The notes beneath the pieces are model-generated. The model saw only the letters and a program-made list of their open reading frames with translations, did no database searches and was not told the DNA's origin. Made by a program: the position numbers and the translations under genes. From the NCBI GenBank assembly GCA_902406135.1, contig CABPCX010000003.1, positions 1 to 19,380 of the forward strand: a stretch of DNA of 19,380 nt, read 5' to 3'. Each line of letters opens with the position of its first letter. Within the stretch, counting starts at the first letter, position 1. Of the stretch, positions 1 through 5,880 are shown one piece after another. Source of the DNA: an uncultured Eubacteriales bacterium. GTDB lineage: Bacteria > Bacillota > Clostridia > Lachnospirales > Anaerotignaceae.

Positions 1-275
1 TTCTTTCGGAGCTTGGAAAGCTTGGGGACAGCATAAGAATAAACGGTGAAAATGCGGGACATCATCTGGCTCTGAGGCTCGGAAAGGGTCTTGATGAAGA
101 GGAAATGGTGCGTCTTGCTTTGGAAAACGGAGTAAAAGTTTATCCCATATCCCCCTATTTTATAAATGAGGTTCCCGCTAAATATAAAAGCACGGTGCTT
201 CTTGGATATGCGGAATTGTCCGAAAAAAAGATAATCGAGGGCATAGGAAGAATAAGAGAGGCATGGAATATCTGA
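1..275 (+). CDS. MocR/PdxR-type PLP-dependent regulator, C-terminal fragment
   Basis: The reading frame begins at base 3, is open from the window edge, and ends at a TGA (273-275), giving the last 90 residues. The fragment matches the C-terminal small domain of fold-type I aminotransferases as found in MocR/GntR fusion regulators: a 'GHHLALRL' strand, then 'GVKVYPISPYF', 'LLGYAELSE' and a closing 'GIGRIREAW'. Such proteins join an N-terminal GntR winged helix to an aminotransferase-like domain that binds pyridoxal phosphate and usually control vitamin B6 or amino-acid genes. The DNA-binding part and the PLP lysine lie outside the window, so a free aminotransferase cannot be excluded. No clear terminator follows the stop; the next transcript starts about 100 bases downstream. 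Confidence 0.8.
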   Translation, partial: LSELGKLGDSIRINGENAGHHLALRLGKGLDEEEMVRLALENGVKVYPISPYFINEVPAKYKSTVLLGYAELSEKKIIEGIGRIREAWNI

Positions 276-368
276 GCATATCTGTAGGTTAATGTTTAGG
301 AATTTTGTGTCCGTTTAGCCTAAAATACGTCAAAAGTGACGAAGTTTGCGAAAAAAGGGCCGTATATA

Positions 369-397
369 TTGACTTTAACTTTAAATGGTGTTAGTAT
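369..397 (+). promoter_or_regulatory. Promoter of the lysine riboswitch operon
   Basis: TTGACT (369-374) is separated by 17 bases from TAGTAT (392-397), placing a start near 404, just before the riboswitch. A second possible -10, TATAAT at 411-416, has no good -35 partner. Confidence 0.6.
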
Positions 398-431
398 CCA
401 CCTTATAGAATATAATAATTCTGGTGTGGCC

Positions 432-612
432 AGAGACCTGATAGAGGCGCGAAAAACATCAGTATCGGAAAACAGGAATTAAATTTCCAAGGCGGGCGGC
501 CGTTTTCCGTGAAAGGGTTTTTTGCCGAAGTCTTTTACGTCTGCCCGGACGCAGGGGGCTGGGATGATGCAGAATATGCAGCATACTGTCACTTATGTGG
601 AGAGCTATCGAA
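432..612 (+). ncRNA. Lysine riboswitch (L-box) aptamer
   Basis: The conserved L-box core is present in order: AGAGGCGC (443-450), AGTA (461-464), GCCGAAG (524-530), GGGGGCTGGG (554-563), CTGTCAC (586-592) and the 3' strand GGAGAGCTATC (599-609). The closing P1 helix pairs GATAG (440-444) with CTATC (605-609). This class binds L-lysine and in Firmicutes controls lysine synthesis and uptake genes. Here it precedes a terminator and an amino-acid ABC importer, so lysine should promote premature termination. Any ORF read through this stretch is coincidental. Confidence 0.95.
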
Positions 613-634
613 AAAAACGCAATTTAGTTTTATC

Positions 635-680
635 AGTACCGAATCTTCACGTTTTCAGGAATATTCGGTACTTTTTTTTC
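635..680 (+). terminator. Riboswitch-controlled intrinsic terminator
   Basis: A perfect 10-bp stem pairs AGTACCGAAT (635-644) with ATTCGGTACT (663-672) and runs into eight Ts (672-679). It lies between the lysine aptamer and the first transporter gene, as expected for the expression platform of a lysine OFF switch. A short A-rich segment (611-620) just after P1 could pair with CGTTTT in the terminator loop (650-655), but I could not fold the alternative antiterminator with confidence. Confidence 0.92.
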
Positions 681-747
681 GGTTAAAACCGCTTCAGAAA
701 CTGGCCCTGAAGGATTAAAAAATTAAATACAAAGGAAGGTATGTAAA

Positions 748-1635
748 ATGAAGAAAAGATTTTTATCAATAGCTGCTTTTGCAATGGCATGCGCAATGGC
801 AGTTACAGGATGCTCATCAGGATCAACTGAAAGCACAGCTGAAGGCGAAACAGCTGAGGGTGCTGCTGAAGGCGGAGCCCTTGATGACAACGTACTTACA
901 GTAGCTATGGAGTGCGGATACGCTCCCTATAACTGGACACAGCCCACAGATGCTAACGGCGCCGTTCAGATCAAAGACAGCCCCGACTATGCTTACGGCT
1001 ATGACGTTATGATGGCTAAGCACATCGCTGAAGAACTCGGCATGGAGCTTGAAATCGTAAAACTTGACTGGGATTCACTTGTTCCCGCAGTCCAGTCAGG
1101 AACAGTTGACTGTGTTATCGCAGGACAGTCAATCACATCAGAAAGAAAAGAAATGGTAGACTTCACAGAGCCTTACTACTATGCTTCTATCGTAACACTT
1201 ACAAAGGCTGACAGCCAGTACGCAAACGCAACAAGCGTTGCTGATCTTGCAGGAGCTACATGTACATCACAGCAGAACACAATCTGGTACAATGTATGTC
1301 TTCCTCAGATCCCCGATGCAAACATTCTTCCCGCTCAGGAATCAGCACCCGCTATGCTCGTTGCCCTTGACGCAGGAAAATGCGACATCGTTGTAACTGA
1401 CAGACCTACAGGTCTTGCTGCTACAGTAGCTTACCCTGATTTCAAACTTATGGACTTCACAGGAACAGAAGGCGAATTTGAAGTTTCCGAAGAAGAAATC
1501 AACATCGGTATTTCACTTCAGAAGGGCAACACAGAACTCTGCGATAAGATCAACTCAGTTCTTTCACAGATGACAGCTGATGATTTCACAGAAATGATGA
1601 ATCAGGCTATCGCTGTTCAGCCCCTCAGCGAGTAA
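748..1635 (+). CDS. Amino-acid ABC importer, substrate-binding lipoprotein (probably lysine)
   Basis: This is a 295-residue periplasmic-binding-protein-like receptor of family 3 (SBP_bac_3). It has a basic N-terminus, a hydrophobic core and the lipobox VTGC with the lipidated cysteine at residue 22, followed by a Ser/Thr/Glu-rich linker to about residue 45. Two-lobe landmarks of the family are visible: 'LTVAMECGYAPY' at the mature start, a 'GYDVMMAKHIAEELGM' segment, and 'ERKEMVDFTEPYY' around residues 132-144. The ribosome site AGGAAGG ends 8 bases before the ATG. It is the first gene of a three-gene importer behind a lysine riboswitch, which makes lysine the most likely ligand. The specificity is inferred from the riboswitch, not from pocket residues; arginine, ornithine or histidine binding cannot be excluded. 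Confidence 0.93.
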   Translation: MKKRFLSIAAFAMACAMAVTGCSSGSTESTAEGETAEGAAEGGALDDNVLTVAMECGYAPYNWTQPTDANGAVQIKDSPDYAYGYDVMMAKHIAEELGMELEIVKLDWDSLVPAVQSGTVDCVIAGQSITSERKEMVDFTEPYYYASIVTLTKADSQYANATSVADLAGATCTSQQNTIWYNVCLPQIPDANILPAQESAPAMLVALDAGKCDIVVTDRPTGLAATVAYPDFKLMDFTGTEGEFEVSEEEINIGISLQKGNTELCDKINSVLSQMTADDFTEMMNQAIAVQPLSE

Positions 1636-1683
1636 TTAATAAGACTACAATTTTTGCGCTGAAACAGAAAGGAGAGAGCTAAT

Positions 1684-2532
1684 ATGCCCGCAACGTTCGG
1701 CGAACGAATTTTGTATATCTGGGAGCGCTACAGTGGATCCTTTCTGCGTGGCGCCTGGAATACAATGATAATTGCGCTGATATCAACATTCATTGGATGT
1801 ATTATCGGCTTTATCGTAGGTATCATTCAGACAATACCTACTGACAGAAAGAAGAACCCCGTTAAATGGGTAGTCGTAGGTATAATCAAATTCATACTTA
1901 ATGTATATGTGGAAGTGTTCAGAGGAACACCTATGATGGCCCAGGCCATGTTCATATACTTTGGTATGGCCGCCGTATTTGACATAAATATGGGAATGTG
2001 GCAGGCAGCCTTCTTTATCGTATCCATCAATACAGGAGCGTATATGGCTGAAACTGTCAGAGGCGGTATCCTCTCCATTGACCCCGGTCAGACGGAGGGA
2101 GCAAAAGCCATTGGTATGACTCATTTCCAGACCATGGTGAATGTAATACTTCCCCAGGCGCTGAGAAATATCATGCCCCAGATAGGCAACAACCTTATCA
2201 TCAACATCAAAGATACCTGCGTACTTTCAGTTATCGGTATAGTTGAACTTTTCTATACAACAAAGGGAATCGCAGGAGCCCTTTACACATACTTTGAGGC
2301 ATTCGCCATTGCTATGGTTATCTACTTTATACTTACTTTCGCCTGCTCAAGACTTCTTCGTCTGTGGGAGAACAGAATGGACGGTCCCGACAACTTCGAC
2401 CTTGCCACAACTGATACCCTTGCCCACACAAGCGGAATGTACAGCTATAACGATAAGGCAGCAAAGGCAGCAAAAGCCGCAAAGGCAGTAAAAGTCGGAG
2501 ACCTTAACAGCGACAGCAGGGAGGGAAGGTAA
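1684..2532 (+). CDS. Amino-acid ABC importer, permease (HisM/GlnP family)
   Basis: The 282-residue inner-membrane permease belongs to the polar amino-acid (HAAT) group. It has about five hydrophobic segments (roughly residues 24-48, 64-78, 88-115, 172-192, 203-222). The cytoplasmic EAA loop, which docks on the ATPase, is at residues 139-159 ([11 protein letters not shown]...LPQA). '[12 protein letters not shown]' (76-87) is typical of the family. The ribosome site AAAGGAGAGAG precedes the ATG. The stop overlaps the start of the ATPase gene by one base (TAATG), so the two are translationally coupled. After the last membrane segment there is an unusual extra tail of about 55 residues containing a Lys-Ala-Ala repeat (258-270) that is not part of the normal fold. 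A single permease gene implies a homodimer. Confidence 0.93.
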   Translation: MPATFGERILYIWERYSGSFLRGAWNTMIIALISTFIGCIIGFIVGIIQTIPTDRKKNPVKWVVVGIIKFILNVYVEVFRGTPMMAQAMFIYFGMAAVFDINMGMWQAAFFIVSINTGAYMAETVRGGILSIDPGQTEGAKAIGMTHFQTMVNVILPQALRNIMPQIGNNLIINIKDTCVLSVIGIVELFYTTKGIAGALYTYFEAFAIAMVIYFILTFACSRLLRLWENRMDGPDNFDLATTDTLAHTSGMYSYNDKAAKAAKAAKAVKVGDLNSDSREGR

Positions 2533-3275
2533 TGAATGATAATAATGTATTTCAGATAAATCATCTTGGAAAGACCTTCGGTACCCACGTCGTATTAAAG
2601 GATATCGATTTTAAGGTCAACACCGGAGACGTTACATGTATCATCGGTGCGTCAGGCTCAGGAAAATCAACACTTCTCAGATGTATCAACCTTCTTGAGA
2701 CTCCCACCAGCGGAGAAATTCTCTATCACGGCGAACCCATCACAGAGAAGAATTTCAACCAGTCAGCCTACAGAGCAAAGGTAGGTATGGTATTCCAGAG
2801 CTTCAACCTTTTCAACAATATGACCGTACTTGAAAACTGTATGGTCGGTGTTATAAAGGTGCTTAAAAAGAGTAAGGAAGAAGCAAGAGACCTTGCCATG
2901 TTCTATCTTGAAAAGGTAGGAATGGCTCCCTATATAAACGCAAAACCCAGACAGCTTTCCGGCGGACAGAAACAGCGTGTGGCAATCGCCCGTGCCCTCG
3001 CCATGAAGCCTGAGGTAATCCTCTTTGACGAGCCCACTTCAGCCCTTGACCCTCAGATGGTCGGAGAGGTTCTTTCGGTAATAAGAACCCTTGCCGAAGA
3101 AGGATTTACAATGATAATCGTTACCCACGAGATGGCCTTTGCCAGAGACGTTTCAAGCAACGTGGTATTTATGGCAGACGGCGTAATCTGTGAGGAAGGC
3201 GCTCCTGAGGAGCTTTTCGGAAATCCTAAGACAGAAAAAATGAAGGAATTCCTTTCAAGATTCAGAAATAACTAA
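2532..3275 (+). CDS. Amino-acid ABC importer, ATP-binding subunit
   Basis: The 247-residue ATPase is of the GlnQ/HisP type and powers uptake through the preceding permease. All nucleotide-binding motifs are intact: Walker [10 protein letters not shown] (39-47), Q-loop Gln 89, signature LSGGQ (142-146), Walker B VILFDEP (162-168), D-loop SALD (170-173) and the switch histidine 199 in 'VTHEMAFA'. The length is normal for the family. Its ATG overlaps the permease stop by one base, with the purine-rich GGGAGGGAAGG just upstream. A second ATG four bases later is out of frame. The transcript ends at a strong terminator 6 bases after the stop, so the riboswitch unit has three genes. Confidence 0.96.
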   Translation: MNDNNVFQINHLGKTFGTHVVLKDIDFKVNTGDVTCIIGASGSGKSTLLRCINLLETPTSGEILYHGEPITEKNFNQSAYRAKVGMVFQSFNLFNNMTVLENCMVGVIKVLKKSKEEARDLAMFYLEKVGMAPYINAKPRQLSGGQKQRVAIARALAMKPEVILFDEPTSALDPQMVGEVLSVIRTLAEEGFTMIIVTHEMAFARDVSSNVVFMADGVICEEGAPEELFGNPKTEKMKEFLSRFRNN

Positions 3276-3280
3276 AATTA

Positions 3281-3326
3281 AACCCCGGCATATTTTGAGT
3301 CCTTAAAATGTGCCGGGTTATTTTTT
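3281..3326 (+). terminator. Intrinsic terminator of the lysine importer operon
   Basis: A 13-bp stem, 3284-3296 (CCCGGCATATTTT) with 3305-3317 and including one G.U, has an 8-base loop and is followed by TTATTTTTT. Confidence 0.92.
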
Positions 3327-3379
3327 ACCCGCAGGGGATTTAAACCGTATTTTTAAATCTCTATTTAATTTTTCATATA

Positions 3380-3408
3380 TTGAATTTGAAAAATTACTGT
3401 GCTATTCT
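3380..3408 (+). promoter_or_regulatory. Promoter of the thiamine-binding/HAD unit
   Basis: TTGAAT (3380-3385), a 17-base spacer and TATTCT (3403-3408) with an extended TG (3400-3401) form a plausible vegetative promoter. A start near 3415 would place the following RNA helix at the very 5' end of the transcript. TATAAT at 3412-3417 is an alternative -10 without a well-spaced -35. Confidence 0.5.
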
Positions 3409-3418
3409 ATATATAATA

Positions 3419-3514
3419 CAGGCGATTAGACTGCTTTATCCAATGTTGAGGGATAAAGCTTTTATGATGTAAGGAGACCTTTGAGGGACTTTTTGGCAAA
3501 GGGATTTCCGCCTG
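3419..3514 (+). ncRNA. Candidate structured leader RNA (three-way junction), class not recognised
   Basis: Three perfect helices fit together without overlap. P1 pairs CAGGCG (3419-3424) with CGCCTG (3509-3514). P2 pairs GCTTTATCC (3433-3441) with GGATAAAGC (3451-3459) around a 9-base loop. P3 pairs CCTTTG (3478-3483) with CAAAGG (3497-3502) around a 13-base loop. The octamer TTGAGGGA occurs twice, at 3446-3453 and 3481-3488. The leader lies between a promoter and the ribosome site of a thiamine-binding gene, about 140 bases upstream of its ATG. I see no TPP aptamer core (CTGAGA and the CTGGATAATGCCAGC-like segment are absent) and no poly-T terminator. If regulatory, it may act on translation. 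The helices are seen in the sequence; the riboswitch role is inference. Confidence 0.5.
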
Positions 3515-3556
3515 CATATAAAGATAACGGCCGTAATTATATAGGAGGAGATAAAG

Positions 3557-3877
3557 ATGAAAGCAAGTGTTGCAATTCAGGTTTTACCAGGTGTTACAGA
3601 TAAAGATGAAATCTGCCGTATAGTTGACAGATGCATCGATTATATCAAAGCTCAGGGTCTTAAGACCTTTGTTTCTCCCTTTGAGACAACTATAGAGGGC
3701 GAACTTGACCAGCTCATAGATATAGTAAAACAGTGCCAGTATATCGCCATCGAAGCAGGCGCACCCAGCGTTATGAGCTACATAAAGATAGACTTTAATC
3801 CCAACGACGGAATTTTGACAATAAACCAGAAAACAGATAAGTATCTTGCCGGAAACAACGAGAAAGAATGGGACTAA
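3557..3877 (+). CDS. MTH1187/YkoF-type thiamine-binding protein
   Basis: The 106-residue protein matches the small Thiamine_BP (DUF77, MTH1187-like) family, which is usually about 90-105 residues long and has a ferredoxin-like fold. Landmarks are the first strand 'ASVAIQVLPG', a helix 'VDRCIDYIKAQGL', the loop 'VSPFETTIEGE' (about 39-49) and the last strand 'SVMSYIKIDFN' (about 75-85). Members bind thiamine or hydroxymethylpyrimidine-like ligands in the cytoplasm and often sit near thiamine transport or salvage genes. The ribosome site AGGAGG ends 8 bases before the ATG. The following phosphatase gene starts within or just at the end of this ORF, so the two are coupled. A structured leader precedes it. 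The family assignment is good; the precise ligand is inferred. Confidence 0.82.
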   Translation: MKASVAIQVLPGVTDKDEICRIVDRCIDYIKAQGLKTFVSPFETTIEGELDQLIDIVKQCQYIAIEAGAPSVMSYIKIDFNPNDGILTINQKTDKYLAGNNEKEWD

Positions 3878-4491
3878 TGGGAAATATAATATTTGACATG
3901 GACGGAACTCTCCTTGACTCCATGGGTATGTGGGAAAATCTTGGAAGCATTTATCTCACAAAAAAGGGCGTTGTGCCCCCTGCGGACCTTAAGGAGGTTA
4001 TTGAAAATAAAACCCTTGAGGAAGCGGCGGAATATTTTATCGCTGACTTGGGCATTGAGGGAACTGTAAAGGAAGTAGTGCAGGAGATACTTTCTCTCAT
4101 AAGAGACAAGTATTATAACGAGCTTCAGCTTAAGCCGGGAGTTAAAAAATATGTGCTTTCGGAATACGAGAAGGGCTCCAATATGTGCATACTCACAACT
4201 TCCGACAGGGAGCTTGCCATAGCCGCCATGGAAAGAACGGGCATAGGCCTGTGCTTTAAGGAGATATTTACCGCAGAGACATTAGGTCTTTCCAAAAGAG
4301 GGCCCGAGATATTTTTGAAAACCTGTGAGCTTATGGGCTTTGAGCCCTCAAATACGGTAGTATACGAGGACGCCCTTTATGCCGTTAAGGCTGCAAAGGC
4401 CGCAGGCTGCCACGTGGTGGCCGTATATGACCATATGAACAGAAACGACTGGGACGAGATTAAAAAACTTGCCGATGAGGTCATAGAGTAA
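3868..4491 (+). CDS. HAD-superfamily hydrolase, subfamily IA (phosphatase)
   Basis: The 207-residue Rossmann-like phosphatase carries all four HAD motifs: I, FDMDGTLLDS, with nucleophile Asp10 and acid/base Asp12; II, 'ILTTSD' (Thr110/Thr111); III, Lys143 in 'LSKRGPEIF'; and IV, Glu167-Asp168 in 'VVYEDAL'. The helical cap between motifs I and II (about residues 18-85) is of the beta-phosphoglucomutase/phosphoglycolate phosphatase type. Two starts are possible: ATG 3868, overlapping the previous gene by 10 bases, and ATG 3877, in a TAATG overlap. Both give the same core. The substrate cannot be read from the sequence. Coupling to a thiamine-binding protein suggests a thiamine monophosphate or pyrimidine phosphate, which is inference. 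The unit ends at a palindromic terminator 7 bases downstream. Confidence 0.88.
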   Translation: MGLMGNIIFDMDGTLLDSMGMWENLGSIYLTKKGVVPPADLKEVIENKTLEEAAEYFIADLGIEGTVKEVVQEILSLIRDKYYNELQLKPGVKKYVLSEYEKGSNMCILTTSDRELAIAAMERTGIGLCFKEIFTAETLGLSKRGPEIFLKTCELMGFEPSNTVVYEDALYAVKAAKAAGCHVVAVYDHMNRNDWDEIKKLADEVIE

Positions 4492-4497
4492 AATATA

Positions 4498-4530
4498 AAG
4501 CCGCACCAATTGGTGCGGCTTTTCTTTTTT
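4498..4530. terminator. Palindromic terminator between HAD gene and XRE-cupin gene
   Basis: A 24-base perfect palindrome (4498-4521, core GCCGCACCAATTGGTGCGGC) is followed on the plus strand by TTTTCTTTTTT. On the minus strand it runs into TTTATATTTT, so it can serve both convergent genes. Confidence 0.92.
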
Positions 4531-4571
4531 ATAACCGTTAATGGGGCCGTAAACGGGCCCTGAGGTGTTTT

Positions 4572-4589
4572 TACTAAACTGCTTTAGTA
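4572..4589. repeat. Perfect inverted repeat TACTAAA-CTGC-TTTAGTA
   Basis: A 7-bp stem with a 4-base loop lies a few bases beyond the stop of the XRE-cupin gene. In the minus direction it is followed by A residues rather than T, so it is not an ordinary terminator. Its outer TACT...AGTA arms recall the candidate operator at 5174-5184, but with different spacing. Confidence 0.4.
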
Positions 4590-4593
4590 TCCG

Positions 4594-5148
4594 TTATCTT
4601 TCCGAATAATAAATGAGCATACTCATATATACGGTTGTATCGCCCGTATTTTTGTATGAATGGGGTGTATCCGCCTTAAAACGCAGGGAATCGCCCTCAG
4701 ACAGGCTGAAAGTATCTTCTCCGGCGCTTATGTCCACATTTCCCGAAAATACGGTAATATATTCTTCCGTGCCGGACATATGGGGCTGGGCGGAAAGAAA
4801 TCCGCCGGGCTCTATCTGTATTCTGTAGGTTTCAAACAGTTTGTCCTCCTGGAAGGGAAAGGCAGGATAGTTAATATATTTTCCGCCGTCCTCTATGAGG
4901 GGAGATATATCCTCCGACTTTATGAGCAGGGGAGACTGGGAGTGGCTGTCCACAAGGCTGGTAAAGGAGACCTTATATCCGTTGGCTATTTTCCAAAGTA
5001 CGGATATGGTTGGATTGACGTCGCCCTTTTCTATCTGTGCCAGCATACTTCTGGATACTCCGGTCTGGGCTGCCGCCGCATCCAATGTCAGTTTCTTGCG
5101 CTCTCTTATTGATTTTATATTTTCACCTATAATATGCTGTAATTCCAT
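4594..5148 (-). CDS. XRE-family HTH repressor with C-terminal cupin domain
   Basis: The start is placed at ATG 5148 (184 residues) because AGAGGAGA sits 6 bases upstream. The longer frame to 5187 has no ribosome site and lies in promoter DNA. Residues about 1-62 form a Cro/CI helix-turn-helix ('LTLDAAAAQTGVSRSMLAQIEKG'-like, with 'NPTISVLWKIA' after it). Residues about 110-180 form a small beta-barrel cupin ('QPHMSGTEEYITVFSG', 'EGDSLRFKADTPHSYKN'), which in this family senses a small effector. Such proteins typically repress an adjacent transporter or amino-acid gene. The gene is divergent from a LysE-family exporter, with interlocked promoters between them, so it is probably the local regulator of that exporter. 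The effector is unknown. Confidence 0.9.
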   Translation of the reverse strand: MELQHIIGENIKSIRERKKLTLDAAAAQTGVSRSMLAQIEKGDVNPTISVLWKIANGYKVSFTSLVDSHSQSPLLIKSEDISPLIEDGGKYINYPAFPFQEDKLFETYRIQIEPGGFLSAQPHMSGTEEYITVFSGNVDISAGEDTFSLSEGDSLRFKADTPHSYKNTGDTTVYMSMLIYYSER

Positions 5149-5159
5149 GGCTTCTCCTC

Positions 5160-5188
5160 TTGACAATATAATATACTGATAGTACAAT
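5160..5188 (+). promoter_or_regulatory. Promoter of the LysE-family gene
   Basis: TTGACA (5160-5165), a 17-base spacer and TACAAT (5183-5188) form a near-consensus promoter starting at about 5195. A short inverted repeat, TACT-GAT-AGTA (5174-5184), lies exactly in the spacer and is a candidate repressor operator. It is flanked by two copies of AATATAAT. Confidence 0.75.
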
Positions 5189-5222
5189 ATAATGGAAATC
5201 TAATATATTGGATCTTTAATAC

Positions 5223-5252
5223 ATTATATCATTGCAATAAGGAGGGGGTCAA
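5223..5252 (-). promoter_or_regulatory. Promoter of the XRE-cupin gene
   Basis: Read on the minus strand: TTGACC (5252-5247), an 18-base spacer ending in TGA, and TATAAT (5228-5223), an extended -10. The predicted start is near 5216. It faces the LysE promoter, and its -35 overlaps the ribosome site and start region of the LysE-family gene. Confidence 0.65.
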
Positions 5253-5253
5253 T

Positions 5254-5835
5254 ATGTTCAGCTGGGTAAACTTTTTATCCTATGCCATTGTAACGGCCGT
5301 AACTCCCGGCCCTAACAATATTATGTCCATGTCAAACGCCGGACGTCTTGGAATGAAAAAATCCTTTCCCTTCAATCTGGGAATATGGGCCGGATTTTCC
5401 ATAGTAATGCTTATATGCACCTTTTTCTGCTATACGCTGGGAGAGCTTATACCCAGGATAAAGGAGCCAATGCTCGTAATCGGAGCGGCATATATGCTGT
5501 GGATGGCCTGGAAAACATTTAAAAGCTCATCGGTCATAGATGAGAATTTCTCAAGGAGCGGATTTATTTCGGGATTTGCCCTTCAGTTCATTAATCCCAA
5601 AATATATATTTACTGTATCGTTTCCATGGAAGCGTATATACTGACCTATTATCAGGGGAAATATATGAGCCTTATATTTTTTGCCCTGCTGCTTGCCTTT
5701 ATCGGCTTCGCATTTACCCTGTGCTGGGCGCTTTTCGGCTCCGTATTTAAAACACTGTTTTCTAAATATGCCAAAGTCACCAATACAATAATGGCGCTTC
5801 TGCTGGTATACTGCGCCGTTTCTCTGTTTATGTGA
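5254..5835 (+). CDS. LysE/RhtB-family exporter
   Basis: The 193-residue, highly hydrophobic protein has about six membrane segments and the family hallmark 'TPGPNN' (17-22) near the end of helix 1, then 'GIWAGFS' and a second re-entrant-type 'FALQFINPKIYIY' (about 108-120). LysE/RhtB/CadD proteins export amino acids (lysine, arginine, threonine, homoserine, cysteine) or cations. The length is normal. AAGGAGGGGG (5239-5248) precedes the ATG. The adjacent divergent XRE-cupin gene is the likely repressor. A lysine riboswitch importer about 2 kb away makes lysine one candidate substrate, but the family is too broad to assign. A bidirectional terminator follows. Confidence 0.88.
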   Translation: MFSWVNFLSYAIVTAVTPGPNNIMSMSNAGRLGMKKSFPFNLGIWAGFSIVMLICTFFCYTLGELIPRIKEPMLVIGAAYMLWMAWKTFKSSSVIDENFSRSGFISGFALQFINPKIYIYCIVSMEAYILTYYQGKYMSLIFFALLLAFIGFAFTLCWALFGSVFKTLFSKYAKVTNTIMALLLVYCAVSLFM

Positions 5836-5844
5836 TTGGAAAAT

Positions 5845-5876
5845 AAAAAAAGCGGATTTTTAAATCCGCTTTTTTG
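5845..5876. terminator. Bidirectional terminator (LysE gene / symporter gene)
   Basis: AGCGGATTT (5851-5859) pairs with AAATCCGCT (5862-5870). Six or more Ts follow on the plus strand and a matching A-run precedes it, so it also ends the minus-strand operon whose last stop is at 5881. Confidence 0.92.
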
Positions 5877-5880
5877 TATA

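Noticed and set aside
328..341. CGTCA-AAAG-TGACG hairpin as a terminator for the first gene
   Set aside because: The stem is only 5 bp and no T-run follows.
509..718. Plus-strand ORF of 69 residues
   Set aside because: It lies across the lysine aptamer and its terminator hairpin; the sequence is explained by RNA structure, and the ORF has no ribosome site.
3419..3556. TPP riboswitch
   Set aside because: Expected from the thiamine context, but the conserved TPP elements are not present; only a general multi-helix fold is seen.
4660..5112. Long plus-strand ORF opposite the XRE-cupin gene
   Set aside because: It is antisense to a complete recognised protein and has no ribosome site of its own.
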